Source of the DNA: an uncultured SAR86 cluster bacterium
Lineage (GTDB): Bacteria > Pseudomonadota > Gammaproteobacteria > Magnimaribacterales > AG-339-G14
Length of the DNA stretch: 55,847 nucleotides
Assembly (NCBI GenBank): GCA_902524805.1
Contig: CABZES010000009.1
Span: forward strand, 1 to 55,847
Reading direction: 5' to 3'
Shown here: piece after piece, positions 1 to 9,500 of the stretch
Layout of the letters: every line of letters starts with the position of its first letter
Numbering within the stretch: position 1 is the first letter of the stretch
Notes under the pieces: model-generated
Seen by the model: the letters and a program-made list of their open reading frames with translations, nothing else
Databases searched by the model: none
Told to the model about the DNA's origin: nothing
Position numbers and translations under genes: made by a program

Positions 1-2
1 AA

Positions 3-473
3 GATTTCTCTGAAATTATAATCTTGCAAGAAGCTATAACTGGAATTAGAAATATAAGGTCGGAAATGCTAATTCCTCAAAAGGAGCAAATCAATATTAC
101 AGCTAGCAAATCAAGTTTGCTTTTTAAGCTTTTAAAGAAAAATAAGAATTATCTTTATGAAATGGCAGGAGTAAATGAAATTTTAGAGTTGACTAAAAAA
201 GCTCCTCCTTCAGCGATAGTTTTAATTGGAAAAGAGAAAATTTATTTACCTCTAGAAGGTTTAATTGATGTTCAAGATGAAAAAAATAGAAGTCAAAAAA
301 ATTTAGAAAAACTCATAAGATCTATTCAAAGCCTCGACAATCAATTAAAAAATAAAAAATTTATTAAAAATGCTCCTAAACCCTTGATTAAAGAAAGAAA
401 ACTGCAATTAAAGGAAGCAAATGAAAAAATCAAAAAGCTCAATGATCATCTTAAGATTTTAGAGCGCATTTAA
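3..473 (+). CDS. valS: Valyl-tRNA synthetase, C-terminal end (partial)
   Basis: This is the last ~156 residues of valyl-tRNA synthetase, which charges tRNA-Val in the cytoplasm. The frame is open from base 3 without a start, so the gene begins upstream. The visible part holds the end of the anticodon-binding domain (EAITGIRNIRSEM, a typical ValS segment) followed by a Lys/Glu-rich antiparallel coiled coil (about the last 65 residues, with the hydrophobic heptads LEKLIRSIQSL and LKEANEKIKKL). That coiled coil is the tRNA-contacting arm characteristic of ValS. The stop lies 5 nt from the stop of the opposing acetyltransferase gene. The catalytic core is not in the window. Confidence 0.93.
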   Translation, partial: DFSEIIILQEAITGIRNIRSEMLIPQKEQINITASKSSLLFKLLKKNKNYLYEMAGVNEILELTKKAPPSAIVLIGKEKIYLPLEGLIDVQDEKNRSQKNLEKLIRSIQSLDNQLKNKKFIKNAPKPLIKERKLQLKEANEKIKKLNDHLKILERI

Positions 474-478
474 ATAAG

Positions 479-976
479 TTACTTAAAGCTTTTTGTCATT
501 TGATGATGTGAATTTCCATTTTCGTCAAAAATTAAATAATTAGAAAAAAAGCCAAACTTTTCATAGAATTTTTTTGTATCTTCAAGGGACAACAAATTAA
601 GAGTCTCTTGAGGATAAAGACTTTGAGTTTTTTTAAAAACCAATTCCATTAATATCTTTGAAATGCCTTTGTTTCTATAATCTTTCGCAACACAAAACCT
701 TTCTAAAGTTAATCTATTAAAATTAAAGCTTGGGGGAACTAATCTTGAATATGCTAACAATTTACTGTTTTGAAAAATTAAGAAATGATGGCTTCTGTGA
801 TCAGAAACACTTACAGGATATGAATTTTCTTCGTTAGATTTCTTAAAATTTTCTGATTTTATCTTTTTTATCGATGTTAATTCATAATCTGTTAAATCTG
901 AAAATTCTTTGCAAGAGCAATAAATATCCGAATTGTTAAAGTGCAATAAATTTTTTTTATCTTCAAAAATCTTCAT
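479..976 (-). CDS. ElaA-like GNAT-family N-acetyltransferase
   Basis: The 165-aa protein has a single GNAT fold. The acetyl-CoA pyrophosphate loop is seen in VAKDYRNKGISK (R-x-x-G-x pattern), followed by the helix ILMELV and a late FYEKFGF motif. The segments LAYSRLVPP and FDENGNSHHQM resemble ElaA, a GNAT subgroup whose substrate is not well defined, so I assign the fold with confidence and the subgroup tentatively. It is leftward, convergent with valS at 5 nt, and lies 43 nt downstream of tas, so it may be co-transcribed with the tas-rimI group. There is no signal peptide or membrane segment, so it should be cytosolic. Confidence 0.75.
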   Translation of the reverse strand: MKIFEDKKNLLHFNNSDIYCSCKEFSDLTDYELTSIKKIKSENFKKSNEENSYPVSVSDHRSHHFLIFQNSKLLAYSRLVPPSFNFNRLTLERFCVAKDYRNKGISKILMELVFKKTQSLYPQETLNLLSLEDTKKFYEKFGFFSNYLIFDENGNSHHQMTKSFK

Positions 977-1019
977 AAATTAAATCCACATAATAACTTC
1001 TAAAAAGTATTATTTTTAT

Positions 1020-2060
1020 TTAGGGACAAGGGTTTGGACAGGCTGAGTGGATCATATCAAATTCTTTAAAATCCTCTTCTGATAACTTTACTTCCCAACT
1101 TCCGACTGCAAGCTTAAGTTGCTCCATTGTTGTCGCTCCTATGATGTTAGACGTGACAAATTCTCTAGAGTTCACAAATGCATTTGCCATAACAGAAGGA
1201 TCCATCCCAATTTTTTTGGCGTAATCAACATATGCTTTAATTGAGTTCTCAGCAGCTGGTGTTTCATACCTTTGCCCTCTGCCAAACAATTGGGTTCTTG
1301 ATCCCTCAGGCATAGCTCCATTTAAATACTTGCCTGACAAATAACCTTGAGCCAATGGAGAATAAGCTAACAAACCAACAGAAGATCTATGCGCAAATTC
1401 AGACATTCCGTATTCGTAAGTTCTGTTCAATAAATTGTATGCATTTTGAACAGATTGAACTCTAGGAAGGTTTTTTGTTTCTGACTTGTTAATAAATTCA
1501 GAAAGACCCCACGGTGTTTCGTTTGAAAGAGCAATATGTCTCACTTTGCCTGTTTTAACAATTTCAGATAGGACGTCCAATGTTTCGGAAATTTCAATAC
1601 TTTCTAGGTCGTAATGTTTATAAGCACCCAAACCTCCACCAAATATGTTAAGTGGTCTATCCGGCCAATGTAATTGATATAAATCAACATAATCTGTTTG
1701 TAGTCTTTTTAGACTTCCTTCAATAGCCAGTTCAATGTTTTTTTTGTCTAATCTTGTTTCTCCACCCCTGAACCATTTCATGCCACTTCTTCCTGCTACT
1801 TTAGTAGCCAAAATAATTTTGTCTCTATTATTATTTTTTTTAAACCATGTTCCAATAATCTCTTCAGTTCTGCCTTGTGTCTCCTTCTTTGGGGGTATTG
1901 CATATAATTCCGCGGTATCAAAAAAGTTAACTCCTTGATCAACAGAATAATCCATTTGCTCGTGCCCTTCCTCTTCGGTATTTTGTTGGCCCCATGTCAT
2001 GGTGCCCAAACAAATTACGCTAACGTCTATATCTGTATTTCCTAATTTTCTATACTCCAT
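1020..2060 (-). CDS. tas: Tas-like aldo/keto reductase
   Basis: This NADPH-dependent aldo/keto reductase is 346 aa, the same length as E. coli Tas as I recall it. It opens with MEYRKLGNTDIDVS and CLGTMTWG, carries the catalytic Asp/Tyr region DTAELYAIPP, a Lys in ILATKVAG, and the His in YQLHWPDRP. The segment SNETPWG and the late IIGATTMEQL match the nucleotide-binding end of the Tas branch. GGAG lies 5 nt before the ATG, a good Shine-Dalgarno. The gene starts 11 nt after rimI, in the same direction. The physiological substrate of Tas proteins is unclear; I claim only the reductase family and the Tas subgroup. Confidence 0.9.
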   Translation of the reverse strand: MEYRKLGNTDIDVSVICLGTMTWGQQNTEEEGHEQMDYSVDQGVNFFDTAELYAIPPKKETQGRTEEIIGTWFKKNNNRDKIILATKVAGRSGMKWFRGGETRLDKKNIELAIEGSLKRLQTDYVDLYQLHWPDRPLNIFGGGLGAYKHYDLESIEISETLDVLSEIVKTGKVRHIALSNETPWGLSEFINKSETKNLPRVQSVQNAYNLLNRTYEYGMSEFAHRSSVGLLAYSPLAQGYLSGKYLNGAMPEGSRTQLFGRGQRYETPAAENSIKAYVDYAKKIGMDPSVMANAFVNSREFVTSNIIGATTMEQLKLAVGSWEVKLSEEDFKEFDMIHSACPNPCP

Positions 2061-2071
2061 TTTTACTCCGT

Positions 2072-2611
2072 TTAACTTTTTATCCTGAAAATATTCTTAA
2101 TCATATATGTCATTTGATTGAAAAAACTGTTTAATTTGCTAATTTCTAAGTGTTTTGTAAATATTAGACCGTCTTCCCTTCCGGAATTAAGCTTGTAATA
2201 GTTTTTTCTAATTCCAACGTACCTATATTTATTTTTCTTGTAAAAAGAAATAGCATTTTTATTTGATTCTCTCACTTCCAAAAAAATATCTGTTATACCC
2301 TTCTTTATTGCTTTTTTTTCTGAGACTTTTAATAAAATTTCTCCTATTCCTTGATTTCTGTAATTTGGATGTACAGAAATATTAAGCAAGTGAGACTCAG
2401 TAAAATTAATCGTCATAATACAAAAAGCTACTTGTTCTTTGTCTAGGGTAACAATTAAATTTTGATAAAACCCTCTTAAACAATCAGAAAAGCTAGTTTT
2501 ACTCCAAGGTGTAGGATTAGATAGCTTTTCAATATCATAAACTCCTTGCAAGTCATGGAAGGACATTTTTTTAATATTAAGAGATTTCGTACCAAATTTT
2601 TCTTTTAGCAT
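2072..2611 (-). CDS. rimI: Ribosomal-protein-alanine N-acetyltransferase RimI
   Basis: RimI acetylates the N-terminal alanine of ribosomal protein S18. The 179-aa protein shows the RimI signatures in order: PTPWSKTSF, the acetyl-CoA loop HPNYRNQGIGE, LEVRESNKNAISFYKK, and IRKNYY followed by REDGLIF. It is ~30 residues longer than the E. coli protein (148 aa), mostly as a basic C-terminal tail after the catalytic fold. The ATG at 2611 is needed to include the first beta strand; the next in-frame ATG (2566) would remove it. The start lies inside the upstream gene (35-nt overlap), so translation is probably coupled. Gene order matches holD-rimI of enteric bacteria. Confidence 0.9.
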   Translation of the reverse strand: MLKEKFGTKSLNIKKMSFHDLQGVYDIEKLSNPTPWSKTSFSDCLRGFYQNLIVTLDKEQVAFCIMTINFTESHLLNISVHPNYRNQGIGEILLKVSEKKAIKKGITDIFLEVRESNKNAISFYKKNKYRYVGIRKNYYKLNSGREDGLIFTKHLEISKLNSFFNQMTYMIKNIFRIKS

Positions 2612-2870
2612 CTGGGTCCTTCATAAGCTTATCTAGATTAGGATCTTTTAAAATATTATTACTAGCCAAAAATTTATATATTTTTAATGAATCTTTTTCA
2701 TCAAAATCTAGTCCAAAGGCCTTAGAAATAGAAAAAAGAAATTCAGATTCTGCTTTAGAAAAATTTATATGTTTATTAATTTTTATTTTATTCTTTTCAA
2801 ATTGAAAATTATCGTTCAATTTCCAAAATTGAATGCCAACTTCCTTTATAAAATTTTCGTCCACGTTCAT
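2577..2870 (-). CDS. holD: Putative divergent DNA polymerase III psi subunit (HolD-like)
   Basis: This 97-aa protein has no strong signature, but three short blocks line up, in order, with E. coli HolD from memory. VGIQFWKLN (residues 11-19) fits LGITQWSLR; FLFSISKAFGLD (44-55) fits the central helix; and PDAKRKIWYEI (86-96) fits PTARAALWQQI at the C-terminus. It sits immediately upstream of and overlaps rimI, as holD does in E. coli. Psi bridges the clamp loader and chi, which contacts the SSB tail. At 97 aa it would be much shorter than the E. coli protein (137 aa). The alternative is an unrelated lineage-specific small protein. It is divergent from leuA across a 44-nt gap. Confidence 0.55.
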   Translation of the reverse strand: MNVDENFIKEVGIQFWKLNDNFQFEKNKIKINKHINFSKAESEFLFSISKAFGLDFDEKDSLKIYKFLASNNILKDPNLDKLMKDPDAKRKIWYEIS

Positions 2871-2914
2871 AATGCAAGTCCTAAAAGTTATTTTAGAATA
2901 AAATAGGCAACAAA

Positions 2915-4597
2915 TTGAAAGAAATAGTAAATAGTTCAGTAAATAAATATTCTCCCTTTAAGGTCATAAAATTAGATGATAGAACTTGGCCCGCCAAGCA
3001 GATAAATAAATCTCCAATTTGGTGTAGTGTAGATTTGAGAGATGGAAATCAATCTTTGATTGAGCCTATGGGCATGGAAAAAAAATTAAGATTTTTTTCT
3101 ATGTTGGTCAACTTGGGCTTTAAAGAAATTGAAATTGGATTTCCCTCAGCATCTGATACAGAATTTGGATTTGTAAGAAAACTCATTGAGAAAAATCTTA
3201 TTCCCGATGATGTAAAGATTCAAGTTTTAACGCAAGCAAGAGAACATTTAATAAGGAAAACATTTGAATCAGTTAAAGGGGCTAAAAATGTAATTTTGCA
3301 TTTATATAACTCTACTTCAACTTTGCAAAGGGAAGTTGTATTTAAACAGGATAAAAAAGGAATTTTAAAAATTGCTACTGATGGAGCAAGACTTGTGAAG
3401 TCCATGGCTGAAGCAAATCAGAATACAAATTGGCAATTTGAGTATAGTCCAGAAAGTTTCACAGGTACTGAATTAGAATATGCTGTAGAGGTCTGTAACG
3501 AGGTAAATGAAATATGGAAGCCAAATAAAGAGACTAAAACAATTATGAATTTACCAGCGACAGTTGAACTTGCATCTCCAAATATCTATGCAGACCAAAT
3601 AGAATGGATGTGTAGAAACCTGAATAAACGAGAAAATGTTTTAGTAAGTCTTCATCCACATAATGACAGAGGCACAGGAATTGCTGCGGCAGAATTAGGA
3701 TTGATGGCAGGTGCTGATAGAATAGAAGGAACTCTTTTTGGAAATGGTGAAAGGACTGGGAATGTAGATATTGTTTCTTTAGCTCTAAATCAATTGACAC
3801 AAGGAGTGGATCCTAAGCTTGATTTCTCTGATATCAATAAGGTCATGAGAGAAGTTGAATATTGTAATCAACTTCCGATTCATCCAAGACATCCATATGC
3901 GGGAGATTTAGTTTTTACCGCTTTTTCTGGCTCTCATCAAGACGCAATAAAAAAAGGGTTTGATGCAATGAGAGAAACAAATGATCCAAAATGGAAAGTA
4001 CCCTATCTTCCCATCGATCCTGAGGATGTTGGGAGAAATTATGAAGCAGTTATTAGAATAAACAGTCAATCTGGTAAAGGTGGTGTAGCTTATATTATTG
4101 AAAAAGATCACGGATTGTCTTTGCCAAGAAGACTACAAATTGACTTCTCAGGAATTATTCAAAAAATTGCAGATGAATCCGGAAAAGAACTTGAAGCAAA
4201 TTTAATTTGGGATACTTTTAGAATGACTTACTTAGATGTGCAAGGAAAATATGAATATTTAAGTCATGAAATTATTTCTAAAAATGATGACAGAAATAAT
4301 CAAATAGATGAAATTAATTTAACCTTGAAAATAAAAGGTAAAACTTCTAACTTATCTGGTAAAGGTAATGGACCCATAGACTCTTTTATTAATGCTTTAG
4401 AAAATAGTGAAGGTATAAATTTAAAAGTTTCTGACTATCAACAAAATGCTATTTCATCAGGCTCTGATGCCTCTGCTGCTGCATATATTGAACTAAATGT
4501 TAAAGATAAAACTCTTTGGGGAATAGGGATTAATCAAAATACAATTGTTGCATCCTTTCAAGCAATAATAAATGGACTTAATAGATCAGGCTATTGA
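2915..4597 (+). CDS. leuA: 2-isopropylmalate synthase (long form)
   Basis: LeuA condenses acetyl-CoA with 2-oxoisovalerate, the first committed step of leucine synthesis. The 560-aa length and the opening motif DRTWP...IWCSVDLRDGNQSL place it in the long form found in Pseudomonas and actinobacteria rather than the ~520-aa enteric form. The HMGL TIM barrel covers the first two thirds, with metal-site motif LHPHNDRGTG and GNGERTGNVD. The C-terminal part is the leucine-sensing regulatory domain (SGSDASAAAYIE). The start is TTG; no ATG lies upstream of the conserved N-terminus. There is no clear Shine-Dalgarno, and a TAAAAT hexamer at 2899-2904 lies just before it. The 3' end overlaps tilS by 12 nt in antisense. 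Confidence 0.96.
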   Translation: MKEIVNSSVNKYSPFKVIKLDDRTWPAKQINKSPIWCSVDLRDGNQSLIEPMGMEKKLRFFSMLVNLGFKEIEIGFPSASDTEFGFVRKLIEKNLIPDDVKIQVLTQAREHLIRKTFESVKGAKNVILHLYNSTSTLQREVVFKQDKKGILKIATDGARLVKSMAEANQNTNWQFEYSPESFTGTELEYAVEVCNEVNEIWKPNKETKTIMNLPATVELASPNIYADQIEWMCRNLNKRENVLVSLHPHNDRGTGIAAAELGLMAGADRIEGTLFGNGERTGNVDIVSLALNQLTQGVDPKLDFSDINKVMREVEYCNQLPIHPRHPYAGDLVFTAFSGSHQDAIKKGFDAMRETNDPKWKVPYLPIDPEDVGRNYEAVIRINSQSGKGGVAYIIEKDHGLSLPRRLQIDFSGIIQKIADESGKELEANLIWDTFRMTYLDVQGKYEYLSHEIISKNDDRNNQIDEINLTLKIKGKTSNLSGKGNGPIDSFINALENSEGINLKVSDYQQNAISSGSDASAAAYIELNVKDKTLWGIGINQNTIVASFQAIINGLNRSGY

Positions 4598-5563
4598 TAT
4601 AGCAATTAGACGATCTTTTTTTATTTTTAAACATACCGAGCCTGCTTTATCTTTGCTGCCCCAAATAAAACTAGGATCTTTGTCTTTTGAGGCGAAGACA
4701 AACTTATCTACTATTTCCTTTAAAACTTTGCTGTTGGGAATATTAAATCCTAATGAATCAATCCAGTAGATAATAATATTTTTTTGCTTATTTTTTGAAA
4801 AATTAGTTAATTTAGAAAGGACTATTTCGTTTTTCTTATTTGAAGATACTAAAATAAAATCTTGTTTAATTTGTTTAAAAACAATCTCATAGGAATCATT
4901 AGCATTTAAAATAAATTTATTAAGATTGTGATTATATTTAGGCCATCTCTTTTCTACCAGAGGGAGAATTTCTTTTCTTACAAAATTTCTGTCGAACAGA
5001 ATATCTTCATTTGAGTGATCAGATACAAATTCTAAAGATCTTTCTTTGGCAAACTTTTCAATTTCTTTTTTAGAAATATCTAAAAAAGGTCTTACCAGTT
5101 CTCCTTTCCCCAAGGATCTCCTAAAAGGAATTGACCTAGCGCCCTTTAACCCAGTACCTCTGAATAACCTTAAGAATAAAGTTTCCACGTTGTCATCTAA
5201 ATGGTGGCCAAAAAAAATTCGGTCCCCCTCTTTAAGATTTTCTTCAAATATTTTATATCTCATTTTTCTTAACTGATTCTCCAAGCTTGCTCCCTTAATC
5301 TTTGTTAAGTCTAGATCAAAAGTCAAAATTTCAATGTCTCTTTTTTTGCAAAAATCGATACAGTGTTTCTTCCAAAGATCTGAGCTATCTGAATAGTTAT
5401 GATTTATGTGTAAAGCAGTGAGGTTGAGTCCAGCAAAAGATTTTATTATTTTGTCAGCGCAATCAAGAAGAGTTGTGGAGTCAACTCCACCACTAAAAGC
5501 GACAAAATAATTTTTTACCTCTTTATTTATTAACGGCAATAATTTTTTTTCTAAAGGATGCAA
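4586..5563 (-). CDS. tilS: tRNA(Ile)-lysidine synthetase
   Basis: TilS converts C34 of the CAU-anticodon tRNA-Ile to lysidine, so that AUA is read as isoleucine; this is essential and well used in an AT-rich genome. The PP-loop motif SGGVDS is at residues 24-29, followed by LHINHNYS and the conserved GHHLDDNVETLFLRL. The C-terminal domain is more divergent. At 325 aa it is shorter than E. coli TilS (432 aa), so the C-terminal region is reduced. It is the last gene of the rpsB-led leftward cluster, 8 nt after accA, and its final codons overlap the antisense end of leuA. Confidence 0.93.
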   Translation of the reverse strand: MHPLEKKLLPLINKEVKNYFVAFSGGVDSTTLLDCADKIIKSFAGLNLTALHINHNYSDSSDLWKKHCIDFCKKRDIEILTFDLDLTKIKGASLENQLRKMRYKIFEENLKEGDRIFFGHHLDDNVETLFLRLFRGTGLKGARSIPFRRSLGKGELVRPFLDISKKEIEKFAKERSLEFVSDHSNEDILFDRNFVRKEILPLVEKRWPKYNHNLNKFILNANDSYEIVFKQIKQDFILVSSNKKNEIVLSKLTNFSKNKQKNIIIYWIDSLGFNIPNSKVLKEIVDKFVFASKDKDPSFIWGSKDKAGSVCLKIKKDRLIAISIA

Positions 5564-5571
5564 GATTTATC

Positions 5572-6519
5572 TTAAATAGAACCATAAGACATAATTTTTT
5601 TATATCTTTTATTTAACAGATCTGAAATTTCTATTTCATCAAATGTTGAAAGTTTTTCTTCTATGACATCAGATATAGAATTAGAAGCTCCTCTTAAGTC
5701 TCTATGAGCTCCGCCGAGAGGCTCATTTATAACTTCGTCTACTAAGCCAAGTTTTTGAAGACTGCCAGCATCAACTTTCATTGCTTCAGCAGCATCTTTT
5801 GCTTTTGATCCATCTCTCCAAACAATTGAAGCACAAGCTTCCGGAGACGCTACTGCATAAATTGAGTGCTCTAACATGCAAACGTGATCTCCTATACCTA
5901 TTGCCAAAGCTCCTCCAGATCCTCCTTCACCAGTTATAATTACTATTACAGGAGTTTTAAGGTTAGAAAGTAAGCTTAAATTCTTTGCAATAGCCTCACT
6001 CATTCCTCTTTCCTCGCTTTCTATACCTGGGTAAGCTCCTGGAGTATCAATAAAAGATATTAAAGGCAAATCAAAATCTTCTGCAATTTTCATTAGCCGA
6101 GCAGTTTTTCTATATCCTTCGGGTTGAGCCATGCCAAAATTTCTAGAAATTTTATCTTCCGTAGACTTTCCTTTTTCTTGCCCAACTATAACCACCGGTC
6201 TTTTTTTAAATGTAGCAAGACCGCCAATTATTGCCTTATCTTCTCCGAAGACTCTATCCCCATGTAATTCATCGAAATCTGAAAAAATATTATCTATATA
6301 GTCGGAAAAATGTGGTCTATGAGGATGCCTTGCTACTTGTACTTTTTGCCAGATTGATAGATTTGAATAAACATCTTTTGTTAGTTTCTCTATTTGAGAG
6401 CTTAACTTTATGATTTCTGAATCTATATCACTTCCTGTATTGCCAGAGCCCCTTAATTTTTCGATCTTATTTTCTAAATCGCTTATAGGTTTTTCAAATT
6501 CTAAATATGTATATGCCAT
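5572..6519 (-). CDS. accA: Acetyl-CoA carboxylase carboxyltransferase alpha subunit
   Basis: AccA and AccD form the carboxyltransferase that moves CO2 from carboxybiotin to acetyl-CoA, giving malonyl-CoA for fatty acid synthesis. The 315-aa protein has the family landmarks: LEFEKPISDLENKI at the start, WQKVQVARHPHRP, and the oxyanion-hole glycines in GEGGSGGALAIG, then ASPEACASIVWRDG. Length matches E. coli AccA (319 aa). It begins directly after the dnaE stop with no gap. dnaE-accA-tilS is a standard gammaproteobacterial order. accD is not in the window. Confidence 0.97.
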   Translation of the reverse strand: MAYTYLEFEKPISDLENKIEKLRGSGNTGSDIDSEIIKLSSQIEKLTKDVYSNLSIWQKVQVARHPHRPHFSDYIDNIFSDFDELHGDRVFGEDKAIIGGLATFKKRPVVIVGQEKGKSTEDKISRNFGMAQPEGYRKTARLMKIAEDFDLPLISFIDTPGAYPGIESEERGMSEAIAKNLSLLSNLKTPVIVIITGEGGSGGALAIGIGDHVCMLEHSIYAVASPEACASIVWRDGSKAKDAAEAMKVDAGSLQKLGLVDEVINEPLGGAHRDLRGASNSISDVIEEKLSTFDEIEISDLLNKRYKKIMSYGSI

Positions 6520-9500
6520 TTATTGTCTACTAAAATAATTAATATCTAAGTTTTTTTCACCGTAGTTTTTTACTAGCTTTTTAAAATTATCATCACTCAA
6601 AAGAATTTTAAAATTATCTCCAACTTCCATTTCTGCATCTACTTCTTTTGAAGAATATTTGATTTCTACTGGACACCCATCTTGCATCTCGCTCGAAGAA
6701 AAAGATTTTAATTCTTTTATATTTTTATCCAAAAAGGAAGTATCCTTGCTATCTATACAAATAGTCAACTTTCTTGCGAACTTAATTCGTGCTTGCTCCA
6801 TTGTAAGAATTGAGAAAACATTCATTTTTTTAACTAATCCAAGATTTTCTTTTTCTTTAGATTTATCTTCAGAGATTTCGCCATCTACAATAAGAATTTT
6901 TTCATTATCTAATTGCTGAGCGAACTTTTCTAATACTTCTCCAGATATAATTAATTCAAGCCTATCTGAGTTATCATCTAAAGTAGCAAAAATTAATGGC
7001 CCCCTTCTAGTATTAATTTTTTTATAAGATATGACAACTCCAGCACATCTTTGAATTTGTTTACTTGCAGTTAAGGATGAAATATCTTCAGGTGCTATTT
7101 TTTTTACCTCCCACCCGCTTTCGTCCATTGGATGAGTTGTTAGATAAAACCCAAGAGAATCTAACTCCAATTTAGATTTTCCAATTTCTTGAAATTTACT
7201 ACTTAACTTAGTTTGTTTCACTTCAATAGAATTACTAATTTCTCCAAACAAATCATCTATGTTACTTTCTTCAAACTCGGTTTTTTGTCTAGCAAATTTT
7301 AAAGCTCCTTCTAATTTGTTAATCATTTGAAATCGATCTTCGTTGAAACTATCTAGCGCTCCTGATTTGATTAAAGGCTCTAGTGATCTCTTATCTACTT
7401 TTTTTAAATCTACCCTTGATACAAACTCATTTAAATTCTCAAAAGGTTTTTTGGATCTTTCTTGAATAATATTTTCTATAGCTGGATCACCTACACCTTT
7501 TATAGCTCCTAAGCTAAACAAAATTGATTCATTATCTAATGTTATAAAATCTTTTGTACTAAGGTTTATATCAGGAGGAAGAATTTTTAATCCTAAAACT
7601 TTTGCATCATCCAATAAAAGTTGAATTTTATCTGAATCGCCCATTTCAGATGATAGCGCTGCTGCCATAAATTGAGCTGGATAATGAGATTTCAACCAAG
7701 CAGTCTGATAAGAAATCATTGCATATGCAGCAGAATGAGATTTATTAAATCCATACCCAGCAAATGTTTCTATTTGATCAAATAATCCTTCTGCAAATCT
7801 GGCTGATTTTCCTTTTTTTACAGCTCCTTCAATAAATACAGGTCTTTGTTTTTCCATTTCCTCTGGTATCTTTTTTCCCATTGCTCTTCTTAAAAGATCT
7901 GCCTGACCTAATGAGAAACCTGAAAATTCCTGTGCCAACTGCATTACTTGTTCTTGATAAACAATAACCCCATAAGTGTTTTTTAGAATTTTCTCTACGT
8001 GGTCATCTCCATATTTTGTTTGCTCTACTCCCTTTTTTCTATTTATGTAAGTATCTACCATTTTCATTTCCAACGGACCTGGTCTATATAGGGCAACTAA
8101 AGCAATGATATCTTCAAAATTACTGGGTTTTAATTTAACTATATATTCTTTAATGCCCCTGGACTCTAATTGAAATACCGCAGTGGTAAGTCCTTTTTTT
8201 AAAAGATCAAAAGTGCCTTTATCTTCTAAATCAATTAAGTCTATATCAACAGGATCTAAATTTATCTCTTCTCTTGATTTATTAATTTCAATGATAGCCT
8301 TATTGATTACTGTAAGAGTTTTTAATCCAAGAAAATCAAATTTCTGCAAACCAACTGATTCAATATCCTTCATATCAAATTGAGTCGCAAGAGTATTAGT
8401 TGCTTCATCTAGGTAAAGAGGAGAATAATCATTTATTTCAGAAGGTGCCATAACTACACCTGCAGCATGTTTTCCAACATTCCTAATGATGCCTTCTAAT
8501 TTTTTTGCCATGTCAAATATTTCAGATGCATCTTCATCTACTTTAAGAGTTCGTCGTAAATCCGTATTATCTTTTAAAGCTTTTTCTAAGGTCATTTCAG
8601 GACTAAATGGAATCATTTTTGCTAACCTGTCTGCTAAGCTATAGGACTTACCTTGTGCTCTTGCGACATCTCTAACTACGGCCCTAGCCGCCATAGTTCC
8701 GAATGTACATATTTGGGCAACGGCATCCTTTCCATATTTTTCAGTCACATAGCCAATTACTTTTTCTCTTCCATCTCTACAAAAATCTATATCAAAATCA
8801 GGGTTACTAATGCGATCTGGATTTAAAAATCTTTCAAATAAAAGATCATATTTAATGGGATCAATTCCTGTGATCCCAATAGCATAAGCAATAAGTGAGC
8901 CTGCTCCGGAACCTCTGCCGGGTCCAACAGGAACAGAATTATGTTTTGCCCAATTTACAAAGTCTGCAACTATTAAAAAGTACCCTTCATATCCCATCTC
9001 TAAAATTACCTTTAACTCATAATCTAATCTTTCTTTGTAAAGGTCAGGTATTTTAGAATAGCCTTTAACTTTGAGTTTTTTTGTAATTCCTTTCTTAGTT
9101 AATTCCTTTAAATAGTCTGCTTCGGAAGATTCAGTTGGAGTATTAAAGTCAGGCAGAACATATATGTCTGTTTTAACTTCTAAATTACATTTTTTTGAAA
9201 TCTCATAGGCATTAGTTAAAGCTTCAGGTATATCCTTAAAGAGATCATTCATTTCCTCAATTGATTTAAAATACTGAGAATCTTGAAAAAATCTTTGTCT
9301 TCTTTGATCACCCAAGACATGACCAGATTGAATGCAAACTCTTGTTTCATGCGCTTCAAAATCCTCTTTAGATAAAAATCTAACTTGATTTGTTGCTACC
9401 ACTGGAATACTTAATGTACTAGCAAACTCAATAAGACTCTGATTATAAAGCTCTTCTTGATTTTTACCTGTTCTTGTAAGTTGTAAAAAAAAGTTTTCTT

